Below are positions 34,689-44,147 of a DNA stretch of 64,000 nucleotides, piece after piece (positions within the stretch are counted from its first letter, which is position 1; every line of letters begins with the position of its first letter). The notes under the pieces were generated by a model, which did no database searches, was not told where the DNA came from, and saw only the letters and a program-made list of their open reading frames with translations. This DNA is from Marivirga arenosa. GTDB lineage: Bacteria > Bacteroidota > Bacteroidia > Cytophagales > Cyclobacteriaceae. The DNA lies in the NCBI RefSeq assembly GCF_030503875.2, contig NZ_CP129968.2, forward strand, positions 2,072,001 to 2,136,000, read 5' to 3'. The position numbers and the translations under genes were made by a program.

Positions 34689-35444
34689 TTATTGTATGCA
34701 TTTATTTGAATGAATCCCAGCAGCTATTAGTGCAAAGGATGGAGCAAATAAAACACCTACAATAGGTATTAGTATAAACAGATTTAAAGCCAAACCGTTA
34801 CCTAAAACCAGTCCTTTATGCTTAAAAATTTTAATTAGACTTTCTTTCACTGATAATTGAAAATATTCATTTCTGTAATCGAGCATTGAAGCTCCAAAGA
34901 AATAACTTTCCACCAAAAAAATTGCGATAGCTATAAAAGGTGATAAAAATGGAATTGAAATGCTTAAAAGTATCAGAATAAGGTATAAAACGATATTTAT
35001 ACCGAAAAGTATCATGGCCATCAGCATCCCTCTTCCAATTTCAGATACTAAACGAACAAGGTTTATTGATTTTTTTTGCTGGTTAAGAATATTTTGAGTT
35101 CTTTCCGATAGAATGGCAAGTACGGGAGCAAATATGACGAGAATTACATATTTGTAAATATTGATATATAAGGAAATCAGCAATAAACGGATGAATATTG
35201 CAATAAGAATTGAGATAAAACTAACCCATTCTTTCCAATCAGGTGGAAAATTAAAGCTTTGATAAATAATGTCAATGAGCTTGCCTGTGTATATCCAGGC
35301 AATTACGCCAACGAATATAAAGGCAAATAAATTGAAGAATGCAGACCCAAAAATAAAGCCTTTCAACTTATGCTTACGCACAAACTGAAAGGCTTCATAA
35401 TAGGCTAATGTAGATTGACTAAATTCCGTGAAGAATCTTTTCAT
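34689..35444 (-). CDS. EI24/CysZ-like multi-pass membrane protein
   Basis: 251 residues with about six hydrophobic segments, opening FFTEFSQSTLAYYEAFQFV and containing the family-typical VESYFFGASMLDYRNEYF near residue 180. The EI24 (PF07264) family includes the sulfate permease CysZ, but most members lack a proven substrate. The ATG overlaps the stop of the rhodanese gene upstream by 4 bp, so the two are co-transcribed. A sulfur-related link between the two is suggestive only. Confidence 0.75.
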   Translation of the reverse strand: MKRFFTEFSQSTLAYYEAFQFVRKHKLKGFIFGSAFFNLFAFIFVGVIAWIYTGKLIDIIYQSFNFPPDWKEWVSFISILIAIFIRLLLISLYINIYKYVILVIFAPVLAILSERTQNILNQQKKSINLVRLVSEIGRGMLMAMILFGINIVLYLILILLSISIPFLSPFIAIAIFLVESYFFGASMLDYRNEYFQLSVKESLIKIFKHKGLVLGNGLALNLFILIPIVGVLFAPSFALIAAGIHSNKCIQ

Positions 35445-35830
35445 TTTTTAACGGGTAAATTAGCTGCTTGCCATGCTAACATACCTCCAGTAACATTCAC
35501 TACATTTTTAAATCCTGCAGCTCTCATTTGATCAGATGCTCTTGCACTTCTTCCACCTGATCTACAAATCACATAATAGGTTTTGTTTTTATCAAGCCCT
35601 TCAATTGAAGAAGTAAAATAGTCTGTTTTTAAGAAGTCGATATTTTGACTTCCTTCGATATTCCCTTCTGCATATTCTTCAGGAGTACGAACATCTAATA
35701 CTACTTTATCATCATCATTATTAAACTCTACTTTATTAAGTTCAGATACAGTCATATTCTCCTGAGCTGTTCCCTGTGAACAAGACACCATAAATAGGAG
35801 AGAAGCGAATGCGTATATTAAATTTTTCAT
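35441..35830 (-). CDS. Single-domain rhodanese lipoprotein
   Basis: 129 residues. The lipobox LLFMVSC indicates a periplasmic lipoprotein. The rhodanese fold has VVLDVRTPEEYAEGNIEG and the active-site loop CRSGGRSA with the catalytic Cys intact. Rhodaneses transfer sulfane sulfur. It overlaps the EI24-family gene by 4 bp. Confidence 0.9.
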   Translation of the reverse strand: MKNLIYAFASLLFMVSCSQGTAQENMTVSELNKVEFNNDDDKVVLDVRTPEEYAEGNIEGSQNIDFLKTDYFTSSIEGLDKNKTYYVICRSGGRSARASDQMRAAGFKNVVNVTGGMLAWQAANLPVKK

Positions 35831-35916
35831 TATTTATAATTTATTACAATTTACAAAGATATGCTATGCAAAGAAATAGTATGTATCATAAGTTACTTCA
35901 AGTATTCAATGATAAT

Positions 35917-37224
35917 TTATTCTACCCTTTCAATCTTAGCACCTAATGCATTTAATCTTTCATCAATATTCTGATAGCCTCTATCAATTTGTTCCACATT
36001 GTGTATAGTGCTTTCACCATCAGCTGATAATGCAGCAATTAAAAGGGATACTCCAGCTCTGATATCAGGCGAAGTCATAGATATACCTCTTAAATTGATT
36101 TGTCTATCTAAACCTATAACTGTAGCTCTATGTGGATCACACAAAATGATTTGCGCCCCCATATCAATAAGCTTATCAGTAAAAAATAATCTACTTTCAA
36201 ACATTTTCTGATGCACAAGAACTGTTCCTTTTGCTTGAGTTGCTACCACCAAAACAATACTTAATAAGTCAGGAGTAAAACCTGGCCAGATCGCATCAGC
36301 TATGGTCATAATTGAACCATCAATGAAGGTTTCTATTTCATAGTGCTGCTGAGCAGGAATGTATATATCATCACCTCTGAATTCCATTTGAATCCCTAAT
36401 CTTTTGAAAGTATCAGGTATAATACCAAGATGCTCAATTCCCGCATTTTTGATCGTAATTTCAGATTGAGTCATAGCAGCTAAGCCAATGAAACTTCCGA
36501 TTTCAATCATATCAGGAAGCATAGTGTGCTCAGTACCTTTTAAACTTCCAACTCCTTCAATATGAAGAAGATTAGACCCTATACCTTGAATTTTAGCCCC
36601 CATTCTTTCCAGCATTTTACATAGTTGCTGGATATAAGGTTCACATGCAGCATTATATATGGTGGTTTTACCTTTTGCCATAGAGGCTGCCATAATAATA
36701 TTAGCAGTTCCCGTTACCGAAGCTTCATCCAAATGAATGTAAGTCCCTTCAAGATGAGAAGCGTCAATGTGGTAATAATTTTTTTCAGACTCAAATAAAA
36801 ACTTAGCTCCAAGCTTTTGGAAACCAATAAAGTGTGTATCTAATCTTCTTCTACCAATTTTATCGCCTCCAGGCTTAGGAATCATTGCTTTTCCAAATCT
36901 AGCTAAAAGAGGACCTAATAGCATAATAGAACCTCTTAAGGATGCAGCCTTTTTTGTGTATTCAGCTGTTCCGAAAAAGTCAAGGTTTACGTTCTTAGCC
37001 GTAAACTCATAGCTTTCTTCACCAATTTTATTGATTTCAACTCCTAAATCATTCAGCAAGTCAATGAGTTTATTGACATCTACTATATTAGGTACCTTAT
37101 GAATAGTGACCGTTTCAGGTGTTAACAGTACTGCGCAAAGAATCTGTAAAGCTTCATTTTTTGCACCTTGTGGATGAATTTCACCGGAAAGTTTTTGACC
37201 TCCAGTAATTTTAAATGATGCCAT
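35917..37224 (-). CDS. murA: UDP-N-acetylglucosamine 1-carboxyvinyltransferase
   Basis: 435 residues. EPSP-synthase-like fold with KNEALQILCAVLLT (Lys22/Asn23 motif), LRGSIMLLGPLLAR and RAGVSLLIAALSA near the C-terminus. It catalyses the first committed step of peptidoglycan synthesis in the cytoplasm. The residue equivalent to the active-site Cys115 of E. coli MurA (GGCxIG) is Asp121 here (PGGDKIG). Cys-to-Asp replacement is known to confer intrinsic fosfomycin resistance. It lies 4 bp after the DUF4290 gene. Confidence 0.96.
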   Translation of the reverse strand: MASFKITGGQKLSGEIHPQGAKNEALQILCAVLLTPETVTIHKVPNIVDVNKLIDLLNDLGVEINKIGEESYEFTAKNVNLDFFGTAEYTKKAASLRGSIMLLGPLLARFGKAMIPKPGGDKIGRRRLDTHFIGFQKLGAKFLFESEKNYYHIDASHLEGTYIHLDEASVTGTANIIMAASMAKGKTTIYNAACEPYIQQLCKMLERMGAKIQGIGSNLLHIEGVGSLKGTEHTMLPDMIEIGSFIGLAAMTQSEITIKNAGIEHLGIIPDTFKRLGIQMEFRGDDIYIPAQQHYEIETFIDGSIMTIADAIWPGFTPDLLSIVLVVATQAKGTVLVHQKMFESRLFFTDKLIDMGAQIILCDPHRATVIGLDRQINLRGISMTSPDIRAGVSLLIAALSADGESTIHNVEQIDRGYQNIDERLNALGAKIERVE

Positions 37225-37227
37225 TGA

Positions 37228-37866
37228 TTAATTTCTTCTTCTTTTTTGGTTACTTCCTTTACTTGTTCTTTTTCCTTTGTTGTTATTTCTTGGTCTGTTG
37301 TCTTTATAGATAGTATCAAAACCATTAGTAGCCTTAACATGCTCAATATCTACAGTAAGTTTACCACCTGATAATTGCTTTATATTATCTACAATAGCTT
37401 CTTCAGTAACATTATCTCTATTCCAAGTAGTATAGAAAGTTTTCATCAATCTACCGATATAATAAACGGCAGCTTGTTTTTCTTCAGGATCTTCAATGCT
37501 GATTGCTTTCTCAACTAACAATTCAATATTACGTCCATAATGTTTAAACTTTACTTCATCAGTAGCATATTTAACTGCTTGTGGTTTTTTCCCTAACACT
37601 TCCTTTTCAGGCATTGGATAAGGGCTATCTACATCTAAATTGAAATCTGACATGATATATAAATCATCCCAGTATTTCTGCATGTTTTCATTATTATGAT
37701 CTTTTGGCCCACTACTTAGTTGTTTAATCAAATCAACAACAGTATAAGCCATTTTATTACGAGTCTCCTTGTCTTCAACTGTTCTTAAATGCTTGACCAA
37801 CATTTGGACATTTCGTCCATATTCTTTTAATTTCATTTCAGGTCTTTGGGTGTTATACTCTAACAT
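37228..37866 (-). CDS. DUF4290 protein
   Basis: 212 residues. The conserved opening EYNTQRPEMKLKEYGRNVQM and the later repeat KHYGRNIELLVEKAISIED identify this Bacteroidota family. The C-terminal tail (about 188-212) is basic and disordered (Arg/Lys/Asn rich). It is encoded right upstream of murA with a 3-bp gap, an arrangement common in the phylum, so a cell-wall related role is possible. Confidence 0.88.
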   Translation of the reverse strand: MLEYNTQRPEMKLKEYGRNVQMLVKHLRTVEDKETRNKMAYTVVDLIKQLSSGPKDHNNENMQKYWDDLYIMSDFNLDVDSPYPMPEKEVLGKKPQAVKYATDEVKFKHYGRNIELLVEKAISIEDPEEKQAAVYYIGRLMKTFYTTWNRDNVTEEAIVDNIKQLSGGKLTVDIEHVKATNGFDTIYKDNRPRNNNKGKRTSKGSNQKRRRN

Positions 37867-38009
37867 AGTCTTTGCTTATTATTCACAAAGTTAGAAAATT
37901 AGAAATAAAATATGCGCATTACAATTTTATATCGGGAAAATAAGCTTTTAGCTAAAAAAATTATGGTTAAACTTCAATTCATCAGTTAAAATCTAAAGCT
38001 TATAAAAAA

Positions 38010-38017
38010 TACATTTG
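38010..38017 (+). promoter_or_regulatory. Candidate -7 promoter element for M1 peptidase
   Basis: TACATTTG is an exact TAnnTTTG match, 56 bp before the ATG at 38074. No TTTG was seen at the expected -33 distance. The rest of 37867-38073 is A/T rich without a gene. Confidence 0.35.
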
Positions 38018-38073
38018 CATATTGATAAGAAATAACCATTTTTGAGATTGTAAAAAATCAAAATATAATCATT

Positions 38074-39936
38074 ATGAAATTAAAATTCTTAGGATTAGTA
38101 ATGGCTATGTTGCTTACTTCATTATTTGCTTTTGGACAAACAAGTGAAAGATGGCAACAGGCTATCAATTATGAGATGGAAATTGATATGGATGTAGAAT
38201 CACATCAATTTGATGGGAAGCAAAAAGCTACCTATACCAATAATTCTCCTGATCAATTAAATAAAGTATTTTATCATTTATATTTCAATGCATTCCAGCC
38301 TAACAGCATGATGGATGTTCGTTCAAGAACAATCAAAGATCCAGATAGAAGAGTAATGGATAGAATTAGTAAGTTAAGTGAAGATGAGATTGGATATCAA
38401 AAAATCAAAAGCTTAAAGCAAGATGGCAAAGATGTGAAGTATGAAGTAGTAGGAACCATTCTTGAAGTGGATTTAAATGAACCTATCGAGCCAGGTGAAA
38501 CAGTTGAATTTGATATGGAGTTTGAAGGTCAGGTTCCAGTTCAAATCAGAAGATCAGGTAGAGATAATGCTGAAGGCGTAAGCTATTCTATGGCGCAATG
38601 GTATCCCAGAATGTCTGAATATGACTATCAGGGATGGCATTCTAATCCTTATATAGGAAGAGAATTTCATGGTATTTGGGGTGATTTTGATGTGAAAATC
38701 ACTATTGATGAAGATTATGTTTTAGGTGGAACTGGTTATATTCAAAACCCAGAAGAAGTAGGTCATGGTTACCAAAAAAATGGAACTGAAGGAGGTAAAG
38801 GAAAGAAAGGGAAATTAACATGGCACTTCAAAGCACCTAAAGTAATTGATTTTATGTGGGCTGCTGATCCTGATTTTAAACATACTAAAGCTCAGGTTCC
38901 TAACGGTCCTGAATTACATTTCTTATATCAAGAGAATGACAAGACTAAAGAAAACTGGGAAAAGTTACCTGAGTATACTGTTAAGGCTTTTGAATATATG
39001 AATAAAACATTTGGTAAATATCCGTATGATCAGTTCTCTGTTATCCAAGGGGGTGATGGTGGTATGGAATACCCAATGTCTACTTTAATCACAGGTGAAA
39101 GAAGTTTAGGAAGTCTTGTTGGTGTAACGGTTCATGAGATGTTCCACAGTTGGTACCAAGGAGTTTTAGCAACTAACGAGTCATTATATGAATGGATGGA
39201 TGAAGGATTTACTTCATTTGGTTCTGCGGAAACTATGAATGTGATCATGGAGCAGGGACAAGAAAATCCTCAAGCTGGAAATTATAGAGGTTATTTAGCT
39301 TTAGCTGAAAGTGGAATTGAAGAACCAATGAGTACGCATGCTGATCATTATATGACAAACTTTGCCTATGGTAGAGCTGCCTATTCTAAAGGGGCTACAT
39401 TCTTAGGTCAGTTAAGATATATAATAGGAGAGGAGACCTTTTATCCTGCTATGAGAACTTATTTTAATACTTGGAAATTCAAGCATCCTAATGATAATGA
39501 TTTCATCAGAATCATGGAAAAAGCTTCAGGTTTAGAATTAGATTGGTATAAGGAATACTGGGTTTATTCAACTAAGCAAATTGATTATGGCATTGAGTCA
39601 GTAATGGAAAAAGAGGGTAAATCTTTTGTTACTTTAAAGAAAGTAGGGAATATGCCAATGCCTTTAGAGGTTTCAGTTTCTTATAATGATGGAAGTAGTG
39701 AAGTAATTTATATTCCATTAAGAATTATGAGAGGTGAGAAATCATTTGGAGATGATGTTAATGTAAATATCAAAGCTGATTGGCCATGGGTTTATCCAAC
39801 TTATACATTTGAATTAAACAAGCCTGCTTCTGAAATCAAATCAATGGTAATTGATGAGAATGAAGGTATGGCAGATGTTGACAGATCAAATAATGTTTTT
39901 GATGCTGAGAAGCACTTGAAGGCTACTTTTGAGTAG
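38074..39936 (+). CDS. Secreted M1-family metallopeptidase
   Basis: 620 residues with a signal peptide ending AFGQ. The M1 fold is shown by the exopeptidase motif GGMEYPM and the zinc site HEMFH (His354, Glu355, His358) plus Glu377, 18 residues later. The protein ends after the catalytic and beta domains, without the large helical C-terminal domain of classical aminopeptidase N. A periplasmic or secreted role in peptide use is likely. It is followed directly by a hairpin and then by the MFS transporter gene. Confidence 0.9.
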   Translation: MKLKFLGLVMAMLLTSLFAFGQTSERWQQAINYEMEIDMDVESHQFDGKQKATYTNNSPDQLNKVFYHLYFNAFQPNSMMDVRSRTIKDPDRRVMDRISKLSEDEIGYQKIKSLKQDGKDVKYEVVGTILEVDLNEPIEPGETVEFDMEFEGQVPVQIRRSGRDNAEGVSYSMAQWYPRMSEYDYQGWHSNPYIGREFHGIWGDFDVKITIDEDYVLGGTGYIQNPEEVGHGYQKNGTEGGKGKKGKLTWHFKAPKVIDFMWAADPDFKHTKAQVPNGPELHFLYQENDKTKENWEKLPEYTVKAFEYMNKTFGKYPYDQFSVIQGGDGGMEYPMSTLITGERSLGSLVGVTVHEMFHSWYQGVLATNESLYEWMDEGFTSFGSAETMNVIMEQGQENPQAGNYRGYLALAESGIEEPMSTHADHYMTNFAYGRAAYSKGATFLGQLRYIIGEETFYPAMRTYFNTWKFKHPNDNDFIRIMEKASGLELDWYKEYWVYSTKQIDYGIESVMEKEGKSFVTLKKVGNMPMPLEVSVSYNDGSSEVIYIPLRIMRGEKSFGDDVNVNIKADWPWVYPTYTFELNKPASEIKSMVIDENEGMADVDRSNNVFDAEKHLKATFE

Positions 39937-39957
39937 TAATTAAGCATATTTTAAATA

Positions 39958-40027
39958 AAAAGTCTTTACATGAAATCCGTATATGATCTGCATTTCGTAG
40001 ATTGGATAAAATGTAAAGACTTTTTTT
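39958..40027 (+). terminator. Long inverted repeat/terminator abutting the MFS start codon
   Basis: Arms AAAAAGTCTTTACA and TGTAAAGACTTTTTTT pair over about 14 bp around a loop of roughly 40 nt, ending in a T run at 40027. The ATG of the MFS gene follows immediately at 40028. It may terminate the M1 transcript or act as an attenuator of the MFS gene. Confidence 0.7.
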
Positions 40028-41119
40028 ATGGAAAAACAAACTACATCATCTATCCAATGGAAGCAAATGATATCTCTTTTAGGTCTTTATGCTTCCGTTA
40101 TTATAGGTTGGATAGCCTATCACAGATATCAGCCTGCTTTATTAGATACATTTAATATGAATGATTTTGAACCTATTTTAATATGGGGACAAGCTATTAT
40201 TCTAATATTAACCCCACCATTAGCAGGTTATTTAGGAGATAAATACAGACATAAATTAGGCAATAGGTTGAGGATTGTAACATTAGGTGTAAGTTTCGCA
40301 GCTATGATTTTTATGACCGTAGCTTTTACCTTAATTGTAAATCCACCAAGATCATTTGTTTTATATGCTTTGCCTGTTTTAGTGATCTTATGGTTATTTG
40401 CCATGAGCTTATTTACAAGCCCAGCAATTTCTACTATTGAAATGTTTACACCTACTACAAAGTTACCCATTACGGTTGCTGCTTTAACGATTACCTCTGA
40501 TTTACTATATTCACTTGAACCTGTTATTGTCGATATAATTGATTTCTTAGGTGGAGCAGCCACTTTTGCAGTGGGAGGTATCATTGTATCCATTTCGGGT
40601 TATCTACTGAGGAAATATTCTTTAGAAATAACAGATAAAGGAGAAGAAAAAAGGCCAGATGAGCTTAAACCTAAGACTCAAATGTGGAAAGTGATTTTAC
40701 TAGGTGTAGGGATGGGCTTATTTTCTGGTTTTATAATTGAAGTTTTTCCAAATTATTTAGATAAGCTTGAATCAGTAGTAGGAATTAGTGGTCAGTGGAT
40801 TTCAAGTTTAGTATTAGTATTAACAGCCATATTTTCAGTCATCATTAGTAGAAAGATTACAGACCATAATATTGTAAAGCTATTAGCGATAGGTTTAGTA
40901 TTCGCAGGTTTAAGCACTATCGGAATATTTACTATATCTGATAATCAATTAATATTGGCAGTGCTTATAATATTTGCACTATTTTATGCTATGGTTAATG
41001 TAACAGCTTTGCCCTTGGCATTGCAAAATACTAGTGTTAAAGAAAAAGTTTTTGGAGTAGGAGTATTCTTTTGTGGTTTTGAGATTCCAAATAGTGTAAT
41101 AGATGTTTTACTTATTTAG
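40028..41119 (+). CDS. MFS-type membrane transporter
   Basis: 363 residues with about 11 hydrophobic segments. GYLGDKYRHKLGNRLRI after helix 2 is the MFS loop 2-3 signature (G-x-x-x-D-R/K-x-x-R/K). It resembles the SLC45/sucrose-type branch in having a conserved TSPAISTIEMFTPT, but the substrate is unknown. The ATG lies right after the T-run of a hairpin, which is unusual and might couple expression to the upstream M1 transcript. The protein is shorter than the usual 400-450 residues but ends in a plausible helix. Confidence 0.7.
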   Translation: MEKQTTSSIQWKQMISLLGLYASVIIGWIAYHRYQPALLDTFNMNDFEPILIWGQAIILILTPPLAGYLGDKYRHKLGNRLRIVTLGVSFAAMIFMTVAFTLIVNPPRSFVLYALPVLVILWLFAMSLFTSPAISTIEMFTPTTKLPITVAALTITSDLLYSLEPVIVDIIDFLGGAATFAVGGIIVSISGYLLRKYSLEITDKGEEKRPDELKPKTQMWKVILLGVGMGLFSGFIIEVFPNYLDKLESVVGISGQWISSLVLVLTAIFSVIISRKITDHNIVKLLAIGLVFAGLSTIGIFTISDNQLILAVLIIFALFYAMVNVTALPLALQNTSVKEKVFGVGVFFCGFEIPNSVIDVLLI

Positions 41120-41132
41120 TGGTTTATTAATG

Positions 41133-41182
41133 TTAAGAAATAAGAAAGCCTGCTAGTAATAGCAGGCTTTCTTATTTCTTAA
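41133..41182. terminator. Long perfect bidirectional terminator
   Basis: A 50-bp inverted repeat (TTAAGAAATAAGAAAGCCTG ... CAGGCTTTCTTATTTCTTAA; arms of about 23 bp, short loop) lies between the convergent MFS and paaD genes. Confidence 0.9.
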
Positions 41183-41198
41183 ACTTATATAATGGTTA

Positions 41199-41687
41199 TT
41201 ATATGGGTTTGAAACTTTCAAATGCTTCTCCACAATTGTTACAATGATGTAGAGATCGACATAAAGTTGGGCCAAAAGGTGATTTTAAAGTAGTATTAGT
41301 ACTATCACAATTAGGACACTCAGCATGTTCGATAATATCTAAATCCTCAATTACATTATTGTGTACTGGAGGTGGCGCTAAACCAAACTTTTTAAGAGCT
41401 CTTTTGCCTTCATCCGAAATCATATCCGAACTCCAAGTAGTATCCAAATTAAGATTAACCGTATGATTTGTGATATCGTGCTTATTTAATACCTCAATCA
41501 CATCGTTTTTCATATAATCCATAGCAGGACATCCAATAAAAGTGGGAGTCATATTTACGGTTACATGATCTCCATCAATCTTTATTCCTGTAATTACGCC
41601 TAAATCAACTAATGAAATAACAGGGATTTCTGGATCCTTCACCTCTTTCAGTAACTCTAATATTTTATCCTCAGTTATAGTCATCAC
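41199..41687 (-). CDS. paaD: 1,2-phenylacetyl-CoA epoxidase subunit PaaD (MIP18 family)
   Basis: 162 residues. An N-terminal DUF59/MIP18 domain (LLKEVKDPEIPVISLVDLG) is followed by a C-terminal zinc-ribbon-like segment with CPNC and CNNC pairs. PaaD probably helps assemble iron centres of the PaaABC epoxidase. It is the last gene of the paaABCD operon (a 26-bp gap to paaC). The ferredoxin-like reductase PaaE is not in the window. Confidence 0.93.
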   Translation of the reverse strand: MMTITEDKILELLKEVKDPEIPVISLVDLGVITGIKIDGDHVTVNMTPTFIGCPAMDYMKNDVIEVLNKHDITNHTVNLNLDTTWSSDMISDEGKRALKKFGLAPPPVHNNVIEDLDIIEHAECPNCDSTNTTLKSPFGPTLCRSLHHCNNCGEAFESFKPI

Positions 41688-41712
41688 AAGTTTTTTTAAT
41701 TTTCTATTTTAA

Positions 41713-42468
41713 TTACCAATCAGCAGTTGGGTCAACTCTGAATACTTCACTCATTTCCTCAACTAATGGTTGAAGATGCTCAGTATGCTTTCCATATCTA
41801 CCACCATACACAGCTTCAATTGAATTCCAATCTGGTAATTTCAAACCTGCTTCCTCCAAAACAATGGCAATATTTTCTTTCCACTGCTTCTCAATTTCAG
41901 CTTCTCCAGGGTAAACACCTGCTTCTACTATTTCTTTTTCAAATTTAGAAGGTTCAAACATTCCTAAAGCATAAGGTAAGGCCTTTTCTAAGCTTTTTTG
42001 AAGTCTATCATGAGCTTCTTCATTTGCAGTAGCTAATTGCTTAATCCAAGTATTGGCATGCATCACATGATATTTAATTTCACCTTTTAATTTTCTAGCT
42101 ACTTTTGCGACTTCTTCAATAGGACACTCAGCTAACATGCTAAACCTAATATAATCCGCATGATCAAATAAGAAATGACGGATTAAGCTGAAATCATATT
42201 CACCAATTGGCAATTCTACAAATTGACTATTATGAAATTGTTCTGCATTTCTTGTGAATGCTACAGTATCAGGATCTTGCTCTCCTAGTTGATGAAGAAG
42301 TTGATAAAACGCTAAGCTTTGCCCTACTTTATCTTGTGCCATAGAAGAAAAAGCAATGTCTTCTTCTAATAATGGGCCAACTCCCGTCCACTCGGAATTT
42401 CTATGACCTAAAATCAATAGATCATCCGCAATTTTATATAACAAATCTTTTAGTGCTTCTTCAGTCAT
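41713..42468 (-). CDS. paaC: 1,2-phenylacetyl-CoA epoxidase structural subunit PaaC
   Basis: 251 residues of the PaaA/PaaC ferritin-like family. ILGHRNSEWTGVGPLLEEDIA and SMAQDKVGQSLAFYQLLHQLG lie at the N-terminus, and VKGEIKYHVMHANTW-like EIKYHVMHANTWIKQL near residue 140. PaaC is the non-catalytic partner that holds the PaaA subunit. It starts 3 bp after paaB, in a tight operon. Confidence 0.95.
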   Translation of the reverse strand: MTEEALKDLLYKIADDLLILGHRNSEWTGVGPLLEEDIAFSSMAQDKVGQSLAFYQLLHQLGEQDPDTVAFTRNAEQFHNSQFVELPIGEYDFSLIRHFLFDHADYIRFSMLAECPIEEVAKVARKLKGEIKYHVMHANTWIKQLATANEEAHDRLQKSLEKALPYALGMFEPSKFEKEIVEAGVYPGEAEIEKQWKENIAIVLEEAGLKLPDWNSIEAVYGGRYGKHTEHLQPLVEEMSEVFRVDPTADW

Positions 42469-42471
42469 GGC

Positions 42472-43113
42472 TTATGCGTTTTGTTCTGCTTTAAATTTTT
42501 TAATCTTCTCAGTGGCTCTGTAATCCATTGCATCTCTGTATTTCTTCTCAGGAAGAGTCTCCCAAATATCAGTGAATTCTTCACCCTCAATCTTCAAGAA
42601 GTCTTCTTCTTTTGCTACCCAAATATTAAGGATGGCTTTCTCTTCCTGAAATTTGCTTTTCGCATTAAATAAAGCTTCTTCGAAAGAGGTAGCTTCCAAT
42701 TCACCCACATGCACGTGTTGCTTTCCTCTTTTCTTCAAATGAAAAACTTGATAAGCTTCATTTTTACCTTTTTCAGCCCCCTCCATAATTTCTTCATGAA
42801 TGAAATCATAAATATCTTCATCATTTTCGGTGATGGGAGAGACCTGGATATTGTCTGTTTTGATTACCCAAACGCCTGAACAGCTCATCCCTCTTCGGCT
42901 GAACTGTTCTTTAGCAAATAAAAATGCCATATCAATAGTTGGGGCATGAACAATACCCTCATGTTGATAAGGTTTATTTTCTTTAGGCTGAACAAATACC
43001 TCAAAAGTTACAAATTGATCCTTGTTTTCCTTTGAAGGAAAAGTAGTACCAAACTCTGCTGGGATATTCAACCTATTTATTCTAGGGTCAAGCGAGTTTA
43101 AAAAATCTGACAT
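42472..43113 (-). CDS. paaB: PaaB epoxidase subunit with duplicated domain
   Basis: 213 residues, twice the usual roughly 95-residue PaaB. The first PaaB-like unit (about 33-95) includes FEVFVQPKENKPYQHEGIVHA and the second (about 115-175) includes QVFHLKKRGKQHVHVGELEA; both share the pattern of a strand followed by 'H-x-G-x-x-x-A'. A Met/charged C-terminal tail follows. PaaB bridges PaaAC complexes in the epoxidase, so a fused double unit may replace the usual PaaB dimer. Confidence 0.88.
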   Translation of the reverse strand: MSDFLNSLDPRINRLNIPAEFGTTFPSKENKDQFVTFEVFVQPKENKPYQHEGIVHAPTIDMAFLFAKEQFSRRGMSCSGVWVIKTDNIQVSPITENDEDIYDFIHEEIMEGAEKGKNEAYQVFHLKKRGKQHVHVGELEATSFEEALFNAKSKFQEEKAILNIWVAKEEDFLKIEGEEFTDIWETLPEKKYRDAMDYRATEKIKKFKAEQNA

Positions 43114-43130
43114 AGTAATTTTTTTAAAAA

Positions 43131-44129
43131 TTAAGCTAATGGAGCAACGTATTCTTCACCTTTTGTTTTAGCAGTTAAGGCTCTTCTTACCCAAGCACCT
43201 CTTTCTTCAGCTGTTCTTCTTACTGCTAAACGCTCTTTGTTACAAGGTCCATCACCATTAATAACTCTTTTAAATTCTTCCCAATCTGGTTCAGTGAATT
43301 CCCATTCACCTGTTTCCTCATTTTTCTTTAAGTTCTCATCAGGAATAGTTAATCCTAATTCCCAGATTTTAGGTACATACATGTCTAAAAACTGCTGACG
43401 ACACTCATCATTAGTAGCCATCTTTACTTTCCATTTCGTTAAAATTTGAGTGTGCGTTGACATTTTATCAGAAGGACCAAAGAAGTGCATCATTGGTGCC
43501 CACCATCTATTTACCGCTTCTTGCATCATTTGTCTTTGCTTAGGAGTACCTGTAGCAAGGTGAATTACACAATGATGTCCATACTTTAAATGGAAAGATT
43601 CTTCAGCACAGATTCTATCTAAAGCTCTGCAATATGGTCCATAACTACCTCTAGCATTCGCTAATTGGTTAACAATTGCACCAGCATCTACTAACCATGA
43701 AATAAAACATGAATCTGCCCATGTGAAAGTAGGGTAGTTGAAAATGTTAGAGTATTTTGATTTACCTGTGATAAGGTCTTCAATCATTTGCTCACGGCTT
43801 TTTCCTAAGGTTTCAGCAGCACCGTATAATAATTGCGCGTGACCTACCTCATCTTGTACTTTCGCCATTAAAGCTAATTTTCTTTTGAAACCAGGTGCTC
43901 TTGTAATCCAAGTTCCTTCAGGAAGAGCCCCAATAATTTCAGAGTGAGCGTGTTGCTCAATCATTCTTATTAATTGCTTTCTGTATAGCTTTGGCATCCA
44001 ATCATTAGGTTCAATTTTCTCACCTCTTGCTATTCGAGCTTCAAATTCAGCTAATTTTTGTGGGTCTTCATCTTTCAGTAACTCATTGTTTACTGATGAA
44101 GGTTCAAATACTTGTCCGCCTCCGTACAT
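43131..44129 (-). CDS. paaA: 1,2-phenylacetyl-CoA epoxidase catalytic subunit PaaA
   Basis: 332 residues. The di-iron ferritin-like fold includes [28 protein letters not shown] region (motif [18 protein letters not shown]) and [25 protein letters not shown] [32 protein letters not shown] supplies the other EXXH metal motif. PaaA epoxidises phenylacetyl-CoA. It lies 18 bp after the TetR gene and 17 bp before paaB, so the operon is tetR-paaA-B-C-D. Confidence 0.96.
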   Translation of the reverse strand: MYGGGQVFEPSSVNNELLKDEDPQKLAEFEARIARGEKIEPNDWMPKLYRKQLIRMIEQHAHSEIIGALPEGTWITRAPGFKRKLALMAKVQDEVGHAQLLYGAAETLGKSREQMIEDLITGKSKYSNIFNYPTFTWADSCFISWLVDAGAIVNQLANARGSYGPYCRALDRICAEESFHLKYGHHCVIHLATGTPKQRQMMQEAVNRWWAPMMHFFGPSDKMSTHTQILTKWKVKMATNDECRQQFLDMYVPKIWELGLTIPDENLKKNEETGEWEFTEPDWEEFKRVINGDGPCNKERLAVRRTAEERGAWVRRALTAKTKGEEYVAPLA

Positions 44130-44147
44130 AATTATTGTGTTTTAAGT

